From NCBI GenBank assembly GCA_965243755.1, contig CBDEVW010000001.1, positions 372,001-436,000 of the forward strand: a stretch of DNA of 64,000 bases, in the 5' to 3' direction. The position numbers and the translations under genes are program-made. The notes beneath the pieces were generated by a model. The model had not been told where the DNA came from, searched no databases, and saw nothing but the letters and a program-made list of their open reading frames with translations. Origin of the DNA: JANSWY01 sp965243755. Its GTDB lineage: Bacteria > Bacteroidota > Bacteroidia > Cytophagales > Cyclobacteriaceae. Positions 24,573 to 31,676 of the stretch are shown here, piece by piece; the stretch's first letter is position 1; each line of letters begins with the position of its first letter.

Positions 24573-25859
24573 TCATAGGTCAAAGTCCAATCCCTGCGTT
24601 GCTTCTCTGAGGGCTTGTTCGAGGGATTTTTTGAGGCGTGTTTTTCTGACACGCAGGAAGATAAGGTAGACCAGTATAAGGCTAAGCAATCCGGCGATGA
24701 CAAACCCGCCATATTTTTTGAGTGCTGCCATTCTTTTTTGGCTCTCTACCAGTTCAAAGTATCTTTGGGTAACCAGCTGGATATTGTACTGCTGATCCAT
24801 TTGTGCCAGCTCCTCCCGTGTTTTCAGGTGTTGTTCCAGGCATTCGGTGTATTTGGTGTTGTACTCAGTGAATTTTTCAGCATTGCCCATATGGCCGTAG
24901 AGTGTGGCGAGCTGTTTGTAGATTTTGAATTTGTCGGGGTCTCCATCTAAATTTAAATCTAGACCAATAGCTTTTAAATAATACTTTTCCGCTAATTGCA
25001 AATGTCCTTGGATTATTAATTGCTCACCAAAGTCCATATATGTTATAAATACAACCTTTTTATTCTTTGAGTTTTCAGAATAATCAATAGCCTTCATATA
25101 ATATTCCTTAGCACTATTAAATTCATTCTCCAGTATATATGTCGTTGCAATATTATGACATGCCGTCCAGGCATATTCATAATAGTTATCCACTTGATTG
25201 AATTGAAATACTTTCCCGTAATGTTCTCGAGATTTCTCAAAATCACCTAAATCCTTAAATATTAACCCCAATTGCAGATTAATTTGAGCTAGCATATCAT
25301 TGTTATTGTTTGCTTCAGCTCTCTTTGCAGATTCAAATAAGCAATTCAAGGCTTCTAATTGCTTACCTACTTTTTTTAGGGATCGAGCTTTATCAAAATA
25401 TGCCTTTTCCAACAATTCATAATGCCCCTTCTTATAAGCGAAATCAAGTGCTTTTTCAAAATAAATTACAGCTTGATCATATTGATGATGAGAGTGGAAA
25501 ATTCTCCCTACGTTTATATTATTGGCAATAATGTAATAATTTTGCGTTTCAGCTGATGATCCGAAATCAGAATAACGGAGAGATTCAAAGTAATGAATTG
25601 CCGCCTTATCCAATCTTCCTCTGAATTCTTCAATGTATCCTAAGTAGTAGTTACATTGAACAAGGCCCCAATCATAATCAATTTCTTTAGCAATCTCTAG
25701 AGCCTCCACGATGGTTGTATACGCTAAATCTTGGTTAATATGAATTTGAGCATTAGCCTCACTAATTAAATTTTCAATTTTCTTGGTTTCAAGGTTCACT
25801 GAAAAAGCTAAAAGTGAGCTTAGATGAAATATAATGATTGTTAAAACACGCCGAACCAT
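24573..25859 (-). CDS. TPR-repeat membrane protein, kinase-less paralogue of the neighbouring sensor
   Basis: A 428-residue protein with a signal peptide (about 1-20), tetratricopeptide repeats through residues 30-340, a coiled-coil stretch and one transmembrane helix (about 379-400), then a short basic/acidic cytoplasmic tail that stops after about 25 residues. It closely resembles the sensory half of the histidine kinase at 26375-28267: same exported TPR layout and near-identical phrases (D-P-D-K-F-K-I-Y-K-Q-L, G-D-F-E/D-K-S-R-E). The whole DHp and ATPase part is absent. The ORF is clean, so this looks like a stable truncated form, perhaps a co-sensor or decoy. Confidence 0.82.
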   Translation of the reverse strand: MVRRVLTIIIFHLSSLLAFSVNLETKKIENLISEANAQIHINQDLAYTTIVEALEIAKEIDYDWGLVQCNYYLGYIEEFRGRLDKAAIHYFESLRYSDFGSSAETQNYYIIANNINVGRIFHSHHQYDQAVIYFEKALDFAYKKGHYELLEKAYFDKARSLKKVGKQLEALNCLFESAKRAEANNNNDMLAQINLQLGLIFKDLGDFEKSREHYGKVFQFNQVDNYYEYAWTACHNIATTYILENEFNSAKEYYMKAIDYSENSKNKKVVFITYMDFGEQLIIQGHLQLAEKYYLKAIGLDLNLDGDPDKFKIYKQLATLYGHMGNAEKFTEYNTKYTECLEQHLKTREELAQMDQQYNIQLVTQRYFELVESQKRMAALKKYGGFVIAGLLSLILVYLIFLRVRKTRLKKSLEQALREATQGLDFDL

Positions 25860-25966
25860 AGTGTCAAAATTAAATAGAGCAGGTCTATACCTGCTCTAAA
25901 ATAATGAATTTATGGGTTATTTATATCATTTATTAGTTTCAATAAAGAAAATAAAAACTAATCATT

Positions 25967-26137
25967 TTATCCACCAGAGGGAGGCGGTGGTGGTGGTGAA
26001 CCATCTCCATCAGTTCCATCACTGGTCTGCTCCAATTCTGTATCATTCAACAACTCTTCCATTGGATCTTCCTGCATGCAGGAAGCAAAGAACATGGAAG
26101 CAGCAAAGAGTATGGCTACTAATCGTATCTTTCTCAT
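25967..26137 (-). CDS. Small lipoprotein, 56 residues
   Basis: A short gene between the two TPR genes on the same strand. It has a basic N-terminus (M-R-K-I-R), a hydrophobic h-region and a clear lipobox F-A-S-C with the lipidated Cys at residue 20. A 36-residue mature part follows: an acidic stretch (E-D-P-M-E-E-L-L-N-D-T-E), a T/D/G-rich linker and a six-proline run ending S-G-G. Start ATG 26135-26137, stop 25967-25969. The lipobox, the reading frame and the intergenic position all support a real gene. It could be a ligand or accessory of the TPR sensors; this is inferred from position only. Confidence 0.72.
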   Translation of the reverse strand: MRKIRLVAILFAASMFFASCMQEDPMEELLNDTELEQTSDGTDGDGSPPPPPPSGG

Positions 26138-26327
26138 ATCGTGCGTATTTAGGTGAAAATTATGACTTCAAATAACGCACAACGGCCTTTCAAAACCCAT
26201 CAAACTGCCTGAAAGAAACCCACAAGTTTACCACCAACAAAACATAGCTAATCACCTGATTTTCAACAAGATTTGAGGAGTTACAGACATTCTTTCCACA
26301 GAATTCTGATGATTAATGAAACTGGTG

Positions 26328-26335
26328 CAAAGATA
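26328..26335 (-). promoter_or_regulatory. Possible -7 element upstream of the small lipoprotein
   Basis: The minus strand reads TATCTTTG, an exact TAnnTTTG match, 190 bp before the lipoprotein ATG and just after the kinase stop. No -33 box is seen. The rest of 26138-26374 shows no further gene. Confidence 0.25.
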
Positions 26336-26374
26336 ATGGATTTGGATAGGAAGATGAATGTTATTTTGAACACA

Positions 26375-28267
26375 TTAAATCAAATCTCCCGGCACCCGTA
26401 GCTCCACCAGCGTACCGGAAAAGCCTTCATCTCTGCTTCGCACCATGAGATGGAAAGTTTGGCGAAAGTAATTGGTAAGTAACCCGATGCGCTCAGTAAT
26501 CAATCGCATACCCGCAGACTGATGCTTACCATGGGCGTTTTCACGGAGATCAGTGCTGCTATACCCTACGCCATTATCTTTTACAATGATCTTAATGTCA
26601 TCACCGTCCTGTTCGATACTCACTTCCAGCTTGCCCCGCTTTTCCATTGGCACCAGTCCATGCCAGATGGCATTTTCGACAAAAGGTTGTATAACCATGG
26701 CAGGGATGTGCGTGGTGTAAACGTCTATTTGTTCATCTACTTTGATCTCATAATCAAATTTAAAATCACTCCTGAGCTGCTCCATGCGGATATAGAGTTC
26801 CAGGCTACTTACCTCTTCTGCCACAGGGATAGTCATTTTATCTGAATGTTCCAAGGTATTCCGCATCAGTCGGCTAAAATCATTCAGGTAGCCTTCTGCT
26901 GAGGCCTTGTCATTGGTCACCACATAATTCTGGATCGAATGCAATGCGTTGAACAGGAAATGCGGGTTAATCTGGGAACGCAAGGCTTTCAACTCCGATA
27001 TCATCAGTTGATTGCTGGTATCAATGGCCAGTCTCTTTCTTCTCAGGTATTGCTGCCAAAGAAAATAAGACACAAAAATTACCACCATCAACGCCAGCAA
27101 TCCCCCAAGCCACATAATGGTCCTTTGTTGCGCGATGGTTTGTTGCGTACTGGCCAGTACCTGCTCATGCTGCTCCATCATCATCCTCAGGTTAAACTGC
27201 TGCTCAGTTTTCAATAGCTGTTCTTTAGACTGGCTGTATTGTTCCAGATGTTGCTCGTAGATGCTGTCGTACTTCAGGAACTCCTCCATGTTGCCCAGTT
27301 CACTGTGCAGACGAGAGAGCTGTTTGTAGATTTTGAATTTGTCGGGGTCTTTGTAAATATCTAACCCCAAATTCAAGGCATTACTGTAATTAGATTTAGC
27401 ATTTTTGTACAATCCTTGGATTAAGTACATCTCACCTAGATCCATATACGAAATAAAGTTATCTTGCTCTAGACCTCCTTTCCTTCTGTACATTATTGCC
27501 TTGTTGTAATACTCTTCAGCTTTTTCAAAATCTCTTTCTTCAAAATAAGTAAATCCTATATTATGACTGCTTCTTCCAGCGAATTCCTCAAAGTTTTCAA
27601 CCCTACCTTTATATTGAAATATTTGCAGATAATACTCCCTTGACTTATCAAAATCTCCAATCTCATGAAATATCAATCCCAAAAGCCTATTGATTTTTAC
27701 CAGTTCTTCGTAATCATCAACTTTTTCCGCGTATTTAAGAGACTCAAACAACAATTCGATAGCCGCAGTATAATTCCCAGTTTTATTGTAGGCCATAGCT
27801 AAATTATAATTCAACCAACAAATAAGTTGATCTCTTTTGTATTTATTAGCAATCTCCAAACCTCTTTTATGGTACTTAATTGATTCAGTATACAGATGAT
27901 GCAAATAAAAAATACGACCTATATTCATTAAACTTGCCACCTTTATATACACACCATATGTTGATTCATCCCCTTCTACATACCTTAGGCATTCAAAATA
28001 ATTAATGGTGGCTCTATCAAACTTGCCTTGATATTCGTCGAGATAACCTAAAATATAAGATGAATTTGCTGCTATTGAATTATAACCATTGCTTAACGCT
28101 AATTCCTTAACCTGTTCAGCCAATAATACACCAGAATCAATGTTAATGTTGATCATGGAAAAAGCTGACTCGTTTAATTTTGTGAGTTCAACTGCACTTA
28201 TATTCTTACCAATCGTTAATGAGGAAATTGATAACTGGATTAAGCATATAATTATTTGCTTAGTCAT
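26375..28267 (-). CDS. TPR-repeat sensor histidine kinase, LytS/His_kinase type
   Basis: A 630-residue sensor. It has a signal peptide, an exported TPR domain (about residues 40-340), a coiled coil, a transmembrane helix (about 384-405), a His_kinase (PF06580) domain with the phosphorylatable H436 in Q-I-N-P-H-F-L-F-N, and a HATPase domain with P-F-V-E-N-A-I-W-H-G and D-N-G-V-G motifs. Such kinases normally pair with a LytTR regulator, but none is adjacent, so it is an orphan here. Downstream on the same strand lie the small lipoprotein and the kinase-less TPR paralogue. Confidence 0.88.
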   Translation of the reverse strand: MTKQIIICLIQLSISSLTIGKNISAVELTKLNESAFSMININIDSGVLLAEQVKELALSNGYNSIAANSSYILGYLDEYQGKFDRATINYFECLRYVEGDESTYGVYIKVASLMNIGRIFYLHHLYTESIKYHKRGLEIANKYKRDQLICWLNYNLAMAYNKTGNYTAAIELLFESLKYAEKVDDYEELVKINRLLGLIFHEIGDFDKSREYYLQIFQYKGRVENFEEFAGRSSHNIGFTYFEERDFEKAEEYYNKAIMYRRKGGLEQDNFISYMDLGEMYLIQGLYKNAKSNYSNALNLGLDIYKDPDKFKIYKQLSRLHSELGNMEEFLKYDSIYEQHLEQYSQSKEQLLKTEQQFNLRMMMEQHEQVLASTQQTIAQQRTIMWLGGLLALMVVIFVSYFLWQQYLRRKRLAIDTSNQLMISELKALRSQINPHFLFNALHSIQNYVVTNDKASAEGYLNDFSRLMRNTLEHSDKMTIPVAEEVSSLELYIRMEQLRSDFKFDYEIKVDEQIDVYTTHIPAMVIQPFVENAIWHGLVPMEKRGKLEVSIEQDGDDIKIIVKDNGVGYSSTDLRENAHGKHQSAGMRLITERIGLLTNYFRQTFHLMVRSRDEGFSGTLVELRVPGDLI

Positions 28268-28528
28268 TTCTAGCTAAGTTTCACGAAGTAAAAAAGTATA
28301 TACAGGAATCTCATGCAATGAAAATAAGCAATTATTATCTTCCTGAAATAAATAATTGTTTTAATAACCTTTAAACTTCTAGACCCAATGGGTAACGGAT
28401 TATTTCTAATTAACAAGTCCGCTATAATTCTGCATATGTCAGTAAATCATACCTTTATAATAACTTGCCCCGTGGAAACGTTGCAAAATGGTAAATGCAT
28501 TATTAGCCTAAAATAGAAGTAATAGCAC

Positions 28529-28565
28529 AAAAAAAAAGACGATCACCAGATGCAATCGCCTTTTT
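28529..28565 (-). terminator. Hairpin with T tracts (probably bidirectional)
   Basis: On the minus strand GGCGAT (28560-28555) pairs with ATCGTC (28543-28538, one G-U pair), followed by a run of nine Ts. On the plus strand the stem has one mismatch and five Ts. It lies downstream of the remnant reading frame at 28607 and upstream of the TPR kinase. Confidence 0.55.
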
Positions 28566-28606
28566 CAGCTACGGAAATAGGAAATAATCAATTCTAAATT
28601 AAAGGA

Positions 28607-28681
28607 TTATTTCTTTCCTCCAAGAATTTCTCGATAACCAACCTTTTTCCCTCTGTGACCACTCAATATTTGTCGGTGAAT
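28607..28681 (-). pseudogene. Possible 3' remnant of a lost gene
   Basis: The last 24 codons of an open frame encode a basic peptide ending Y-R-E-I-L-G-G-K-K followed by TAA, with a terminator-like hairpin about 45 bp downstream. Upstream the frame runs straight into the GAATCTTG repeats, which cannot be original coding sequence. This looks like a gene end truncated by repeat expansion or deletion. I do not recognise the family, and chance is not excluded. Confidence 0.3.
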
Positions 28682-28689
28682 GAAAAAAC

Positions 28690-28757
28690 GGGTCTTGAAT
28701 TTAGAATCTTGGGTCTTGAATTTAGAATCTTGAATCTTGAATTTAGAATCTTGAATC
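28690..28757 (+). repeat. Simple-repeat array 2 (GAATCTTG orientation)
   Basis: Units GGTCTTGAATTTAGAATCTT and TTGAATCTTGAATTTAGAATC repeat on the plus strand up to the left end of the first 0.38-kb element. Confidence 0.9.
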
Positions 28758-29136
28758 ATTACTGTCCGGGTAATTCCTGGGGTCCTACATTTTCCCGCGA
28801 TACTTGCATCAGAGCATGTAATTTCATAAAAACGTAAAAGCATGGTCCCTAATCACTAAAAGGTTTAATCCATTTTCATTTTCTTTTAGAAACACATCTA
28901 GCACCACTCCCGCCGTGGGGGCTCCTACTTTTTGAAAGACCAAAAACTAGGGAAAAAGTCTTTGGGAAATTATTAGCACACGGCCCCCCAATGCCCCTTT
29001 TCGCGCAAACCCAGCCCAATCCTGCAACACGGCCATCATCGCACAAGCAGCCCGCCATTTCCCATCCTCCCCAATTAAGAATCACATTTGTCCAAAATAA
29101 TCATACTTGAATTAATTTTTTCCGGACACCAGTGAT
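28755..29136 (+). mobile_element. MITE-like element, copy 1 (382 bp)
   Basis: This segment and 29642-30017 are nearly identical (one 6-bp indel, a few substitutions). Its left end ATCATTACTGTCCGG and the reverse complement of its right end, ATCACTGGTGTCCGG, match at 12 of 15 positions, giving an imperfect terminal inverted repeat. The interior is more GC-rich than the flanks and holds no convincing gene. It sits inside GAATCTTG repeats on both sides, so a target duplication cannot be read. It is best explained as a non-autonomous transposable element; no transposase is present in the window. Confidence 0.65.
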
Positions 29137-29261
29137 CTTGAATCTTGGGTCTTGGATTTAGAATCTTGGGTTTAGAATCTTGAATCTTGAATCTTGGATT
29201 TAGAATCTTGGATCTTGGGTCTTGAATTTAGAATCTTGGATTTAGATTCTTTTGGATCTTC
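29137..29261 (+). repeat. Simple-repeat array 3 (GAATCTTG orientation)
   Basis: About 125 bp of TTGAATCTTGGG / TTTAGAATCTTGGATC units starting directly at the right end of MITE-like copy 1. Confidence 0.9.
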
Positions 29262-29613
29262 AATTTTTGGATTAAGAATATTTGAAATTGTTTGTCAGGT
29301 GAATGGGGAATTCGCTTATTAGACTTGGAATAATACAATAAAAAAAAGAATACAACCGGTGGGCTGCCTACCATGTGGCTACACAGTGGCTACAGTGTGA
29401 CTACATAGTGACGATATTTAGGGAATATTACAAAAGTGCAAATTTTCGTTTTTGACATGACGGGCCTTTAATTTTAACAGCAAGAGTCCCTGAATGAACC
29501 CAGAAATATAATTCCTGGAATTTTGACCTATGAAAATATTAGGATTGACTCACTTCGGTCATACTGCTATATTTTTAATCTAAAACTTCTGTTTAAGTCC
29601 TGTTGATTGGAAC
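29262..29613. other. AT-rich intergenic DNA between the repeat blocks
   Basis: No gene is supported here. It contains a short imperfect tandem repeat with the core GTGGCTACA at 29375-29412 (GTGGCTACACA, GTGGCTACA, GTGTGACTACATA, GTGAC). The repeat orientation switches across this stretch. Confidence 0.6.
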
Positions 29614-29643
29614 ATTCTAAATTCAAGATTCTCAATTCAAGAT
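29614..29643 (-). repeat. Simple-repeat array 4 (inverted orientation)
   Basis: ATTCTAAATTCAAGATTCTC and a following AATTCAAGATC on the plus strand are the reverse complement of arrays 1-3. The array ends at the left end of MITE-like copy 2. Confidence 0.85.
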
Positions 29644-30017
29644 CATTACTGTCCGGGTAATTCCTGGGGTCCTACATTTTCCCGCGATACTTGCATCAGA
29701 GCATGTAATTTCATAAAAACGTAAAAGCATGGTCCCTAATCACTAAAAGGTTTAATTCATTTTCTTTTAGAAACACATCTAGCACCACTCCCGCCGTGGG
29801 GGCTCCTACTTTTTGAAAGACCAAAAACTAGGGAAAAAGTCTTTGGGAAATTATTAGCACACGGCCCCCCAATGCCCCTTTTCGCGCAAACCCAGCCCAA
29901 TCCTGCAACACGGCCATCATCGCACAAGCCGCCCGCCATTTCCCATCCTCCCCAATTAAGAATCACATTTGTCCAAAATAATCATACTTGAATTAATTTT
30001 TTCCGGACACCAGTGAT
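29642..30017 (+). mobile_element. MITE-like element, copy 2 (376 bp)
   Basis: Same orientation and same ends as copy 1, 505 bp away. Differences are the loss of 6 bp in the CATTTT stretch, one C/T change beside it, and one A/C change in the GCAGCCCGCC/GCCGCCCGCC segment. It is also flanked by the simple repeat on both sides, but here the repeat is in the opposite orientation, so copy 2 is not just part of a larger tandem duplication of copy 1 with its flanks. Confidence 0.65.
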
Positions 30018-30053
30018 TCAAGATTCTAAATTCAAGATATTCAAGATTCTCAT
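30017..30053 (-). repeat. Simple-repeat array 5 (inverted orientation)
   Basis: TTCAAGATTCTAAATTCAAG and a following ATATTCAAGATTC directly at the right end of MITE-like copy 2. The next 110 bp (30054-30168) are AT-rich with no gene. Confidence 0.85.
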
Positions 30054-30168
30054 TTCCAGAAATCCACCAACTAAAAAAGGCCATCCAATAAAAATGAATG
30101 ACCTCTTAGTTTTATATCTGTTTTGGATAAATACAAAGCAGTAATTACCCAAATAATTCTACAGCAAT

Positions 30169-30227
30169 CCTAAATTCAAGATTCTAATCAATTCTAAATC
30201 CAAGATCCTAAATTCAAGACCCAGACT
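30169..30227 (-). repeat. Simple-repeat array 6, abutting the sucD stop
   Basis: Four units close to TAAATTCAAGATTC (14 bp, one shortened) end about 5 bp before the sucD stop codon. Read in the sucD direction the array has the GAATCTTG orientation, like array 1 relative to the HTH gene. Confidence 0.85.
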
Positions 30228-31100
30228 CTATCCCAAAGCTTTCACCATGGTTTCACCGATATCAGCCGGGGAGTTTACTACATGAATACCACATTCTGCC
30301 ATGATCTTCATTTTGGCTTCTGCAGTATCGTCTGCTCCTCCGATGATGGCACCTGCGTGTCCCATTCTTCGTCCCGGAGGTGCTGTTTGCCCTGCAATGA
30401 ATCCTACCACAGGCTTTGGATTACCCTGCTCCTTGATCCACTTGGCTGCCTCAGCTTCGTAGTTACCACCAATCTCACCAATCATCACTATTCCTTCTGT
30501 CTCAGGATCGGCCATTAGCAGTTGTACAGCTTCCTTGGTAGATGTTCCGATGATTGGGTCACCACCAATTCCAATGGCTGTAGTAATTCCCAACCCGGCT
30601 TTCACTACCTGGTCTGCAGCTTCATAAGTCAGGGTACCCGACTTAGAAACAATCCCCACTTTACCCTTCTTAAATACAAATCCTGGCATGATACCCACCT
30701 TTGCCTCTCCCGGAGTAATCACTCCCGGGCAGTTTGGTCCTACTAGGGTAGCCCCTCTTTCCTTGGCATAAGGCTTGGCTTTCATCATATCTTTTACCGG
30801 AATGCCCTCAGTAATGGTGATGATAACCTTGATTCCAGCGTCAGCAGCTTCCATGATGGCATCTGCAGCAAATGCAGGTGGCACAAAAATGATGGAAACA
30901 TCCGCTCCAGTCTTTTCAACAGCTTCTTTGACAGTATTGAAAACCGGCTTGTCCAAATGAGTCTGACCGCCTTTGCCTGGTGTAACACCACCTACAACAT
31001 TAGAACCATAGTCAATCATTTGTCCGGCATGGAAGGTCCCCTCAGATCCGGTAAACCCCTGAACAATTATTTTGGAATCTTTATTTACAAGAACACTCAT
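30228..31100 (-). CDS. sucD: Succinate--CoA ligase (ADP-forming) alpha subunit
   Basis: A 290-residue subunit that carries the phosphohistidine intermediate of succinyl-CoA synthetase in the TCA cycle. The CoA-binding N-terminal domain (G-F-T-G-S-E-G-T-F-H) and the active-site H248 in R-M-G-H-A-G-A-I-I are present. The beta subunit gene sucC is not in the window, which is common in Bacteroidota. There is no hairpin terminator downstream; a repeat array begins right after the stop. Confidence 0.95.
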   Translation of the reverse strand: MSVLVNKDSKIIVQGFTGSEGTFHAGQMIDYGSNVVGGVTPGKGGQTHLDKPVFNTVKEAVEKTGADVSIIFVPPAFAADAIMEAADAGIKVIITITEGIPVKDMMKAKPYAKERGATLVGPNCPGVITPGEAKVGIMPGFVFKKGKVGIVSKSGTLTYEAADQVVKAGLGITTAIGIGGDPIIGTSTKEAVQLLMADPETEGIVMIGEIGGNYEAEAAKWIKEQGNPKPVVGFIAGQTAPPGRRMGHAGAIIGGADDTAEAKMKIMAECGIHVVNSPADIGETMVKALG

Positions 31101-31123
31101 TGATACGTGGATTAAATTTTGTG

Positions 31124-31131
31124 CAAAAATA
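31124..31131 (-). promoter_or_regulatory. -7 element for sucD
   Basis: The minus strand reads TATTTTTG (exact TAnnTTTG), about 24 bp before the sucD ATG. The -33 position lacks TTTG. Confidence 0.4.
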
Positions 31132-31181
31132 GAAATTATCCGCTCTTTAGGTAGCGTTTCGGCAAAAAAGGTCAGCGTTTT

Positions 31182-31676
31182 TCAAACGTTTGTTTGTGCT
31201 GGCAACAGATAGTTGTCCACAAATTCACGGATCGCCCCGTAACCACCCTTTTTCGAAAGGACCAGATCTGCCTGTTCTTTAATGACATCCACCGCATCGG
31301 AGGGGCAGGCACTAAACCCTACCGCCTGCATGATCTTCAGGTCATTGACATCATCTCCAATGTAAGCAATCTCTGATTTATTGAATGAGTAATCATAACA
31401 CCACCTTTCCAACACCTCCGCTTTAGGCTCCTGCCCGACATAGCAATATTCTATTCCCAGCATCCTGGCTCTTTCTTTCACCATTCCGGAACTTCCTGAG
31501 TGGCTGATAATGCCAACGGCTATCCCTGCATTCATAGCAAGCTTCACTCCCATACCGTCTTTGGCATCAAAGCGTTTAAACTGCCTGCCATCATCAAGGA
31601 TATATACCCCTCCATCGGTCATGGTGCCGTCCACATCCAGTACCAGCAGTCTGATTTTTGCTAATTGTGCACGCAT
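31182..31676 (-). CDS. kdsC: KdsC-like HAD phosphatase (3-deoxy-D-manno-octulosonate 8-phosphate phosphatase)
   Basis: A 164-residue C0-type HAD phosphatase without cap domain. The nucleophile motif D14-V-D16-G-T-M-T-D-G, the K-x-x-E motif region and the G-D-D-V-N-D-L motif are intact. KdsC removes phosphate from Kdo-8-phosphate in lipopolysaccharide core synthesis. It starts directly after the stop of a DAHP synthase gene rather than beside kdsA. Some related HAD enzymes act on other sugar or acid phosphates, so the substrate is likely but not certain. Confidence 0.82.
   Translation of the reverse strand: MRAQLAKIRLLVLDVDGTMTDGGVYILDDGRQFKRFDAKDGMGVKLAMNAGIAVGIISHSGSSGMVKERARMLGIEYCYVGQEPKAEVLERWCYDYSFNKSEIAYIGDDVNDLKIMQAVGFSACPSDAVDVIKEQADLVLSKKGGYGAIREFVDNYLLPAQTNV

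Noticed and set aside
28682..28843. Minus-strand open frame with repeated Q-D-S-K-F-K peptide
   Set aside because: It is simply a translation of the GAATCTTG repeats and flanking element DNA; not a gene.
28876..29085. A 69-codon open frame on the minus strand inside MITE-like copy 1 (and a near-identical one at 29757-29966)
   Set aside because: It has low-complexity composition, no start-site signal and no recognisable domain. Its conservation is explained by the recent duplication of the whole element.
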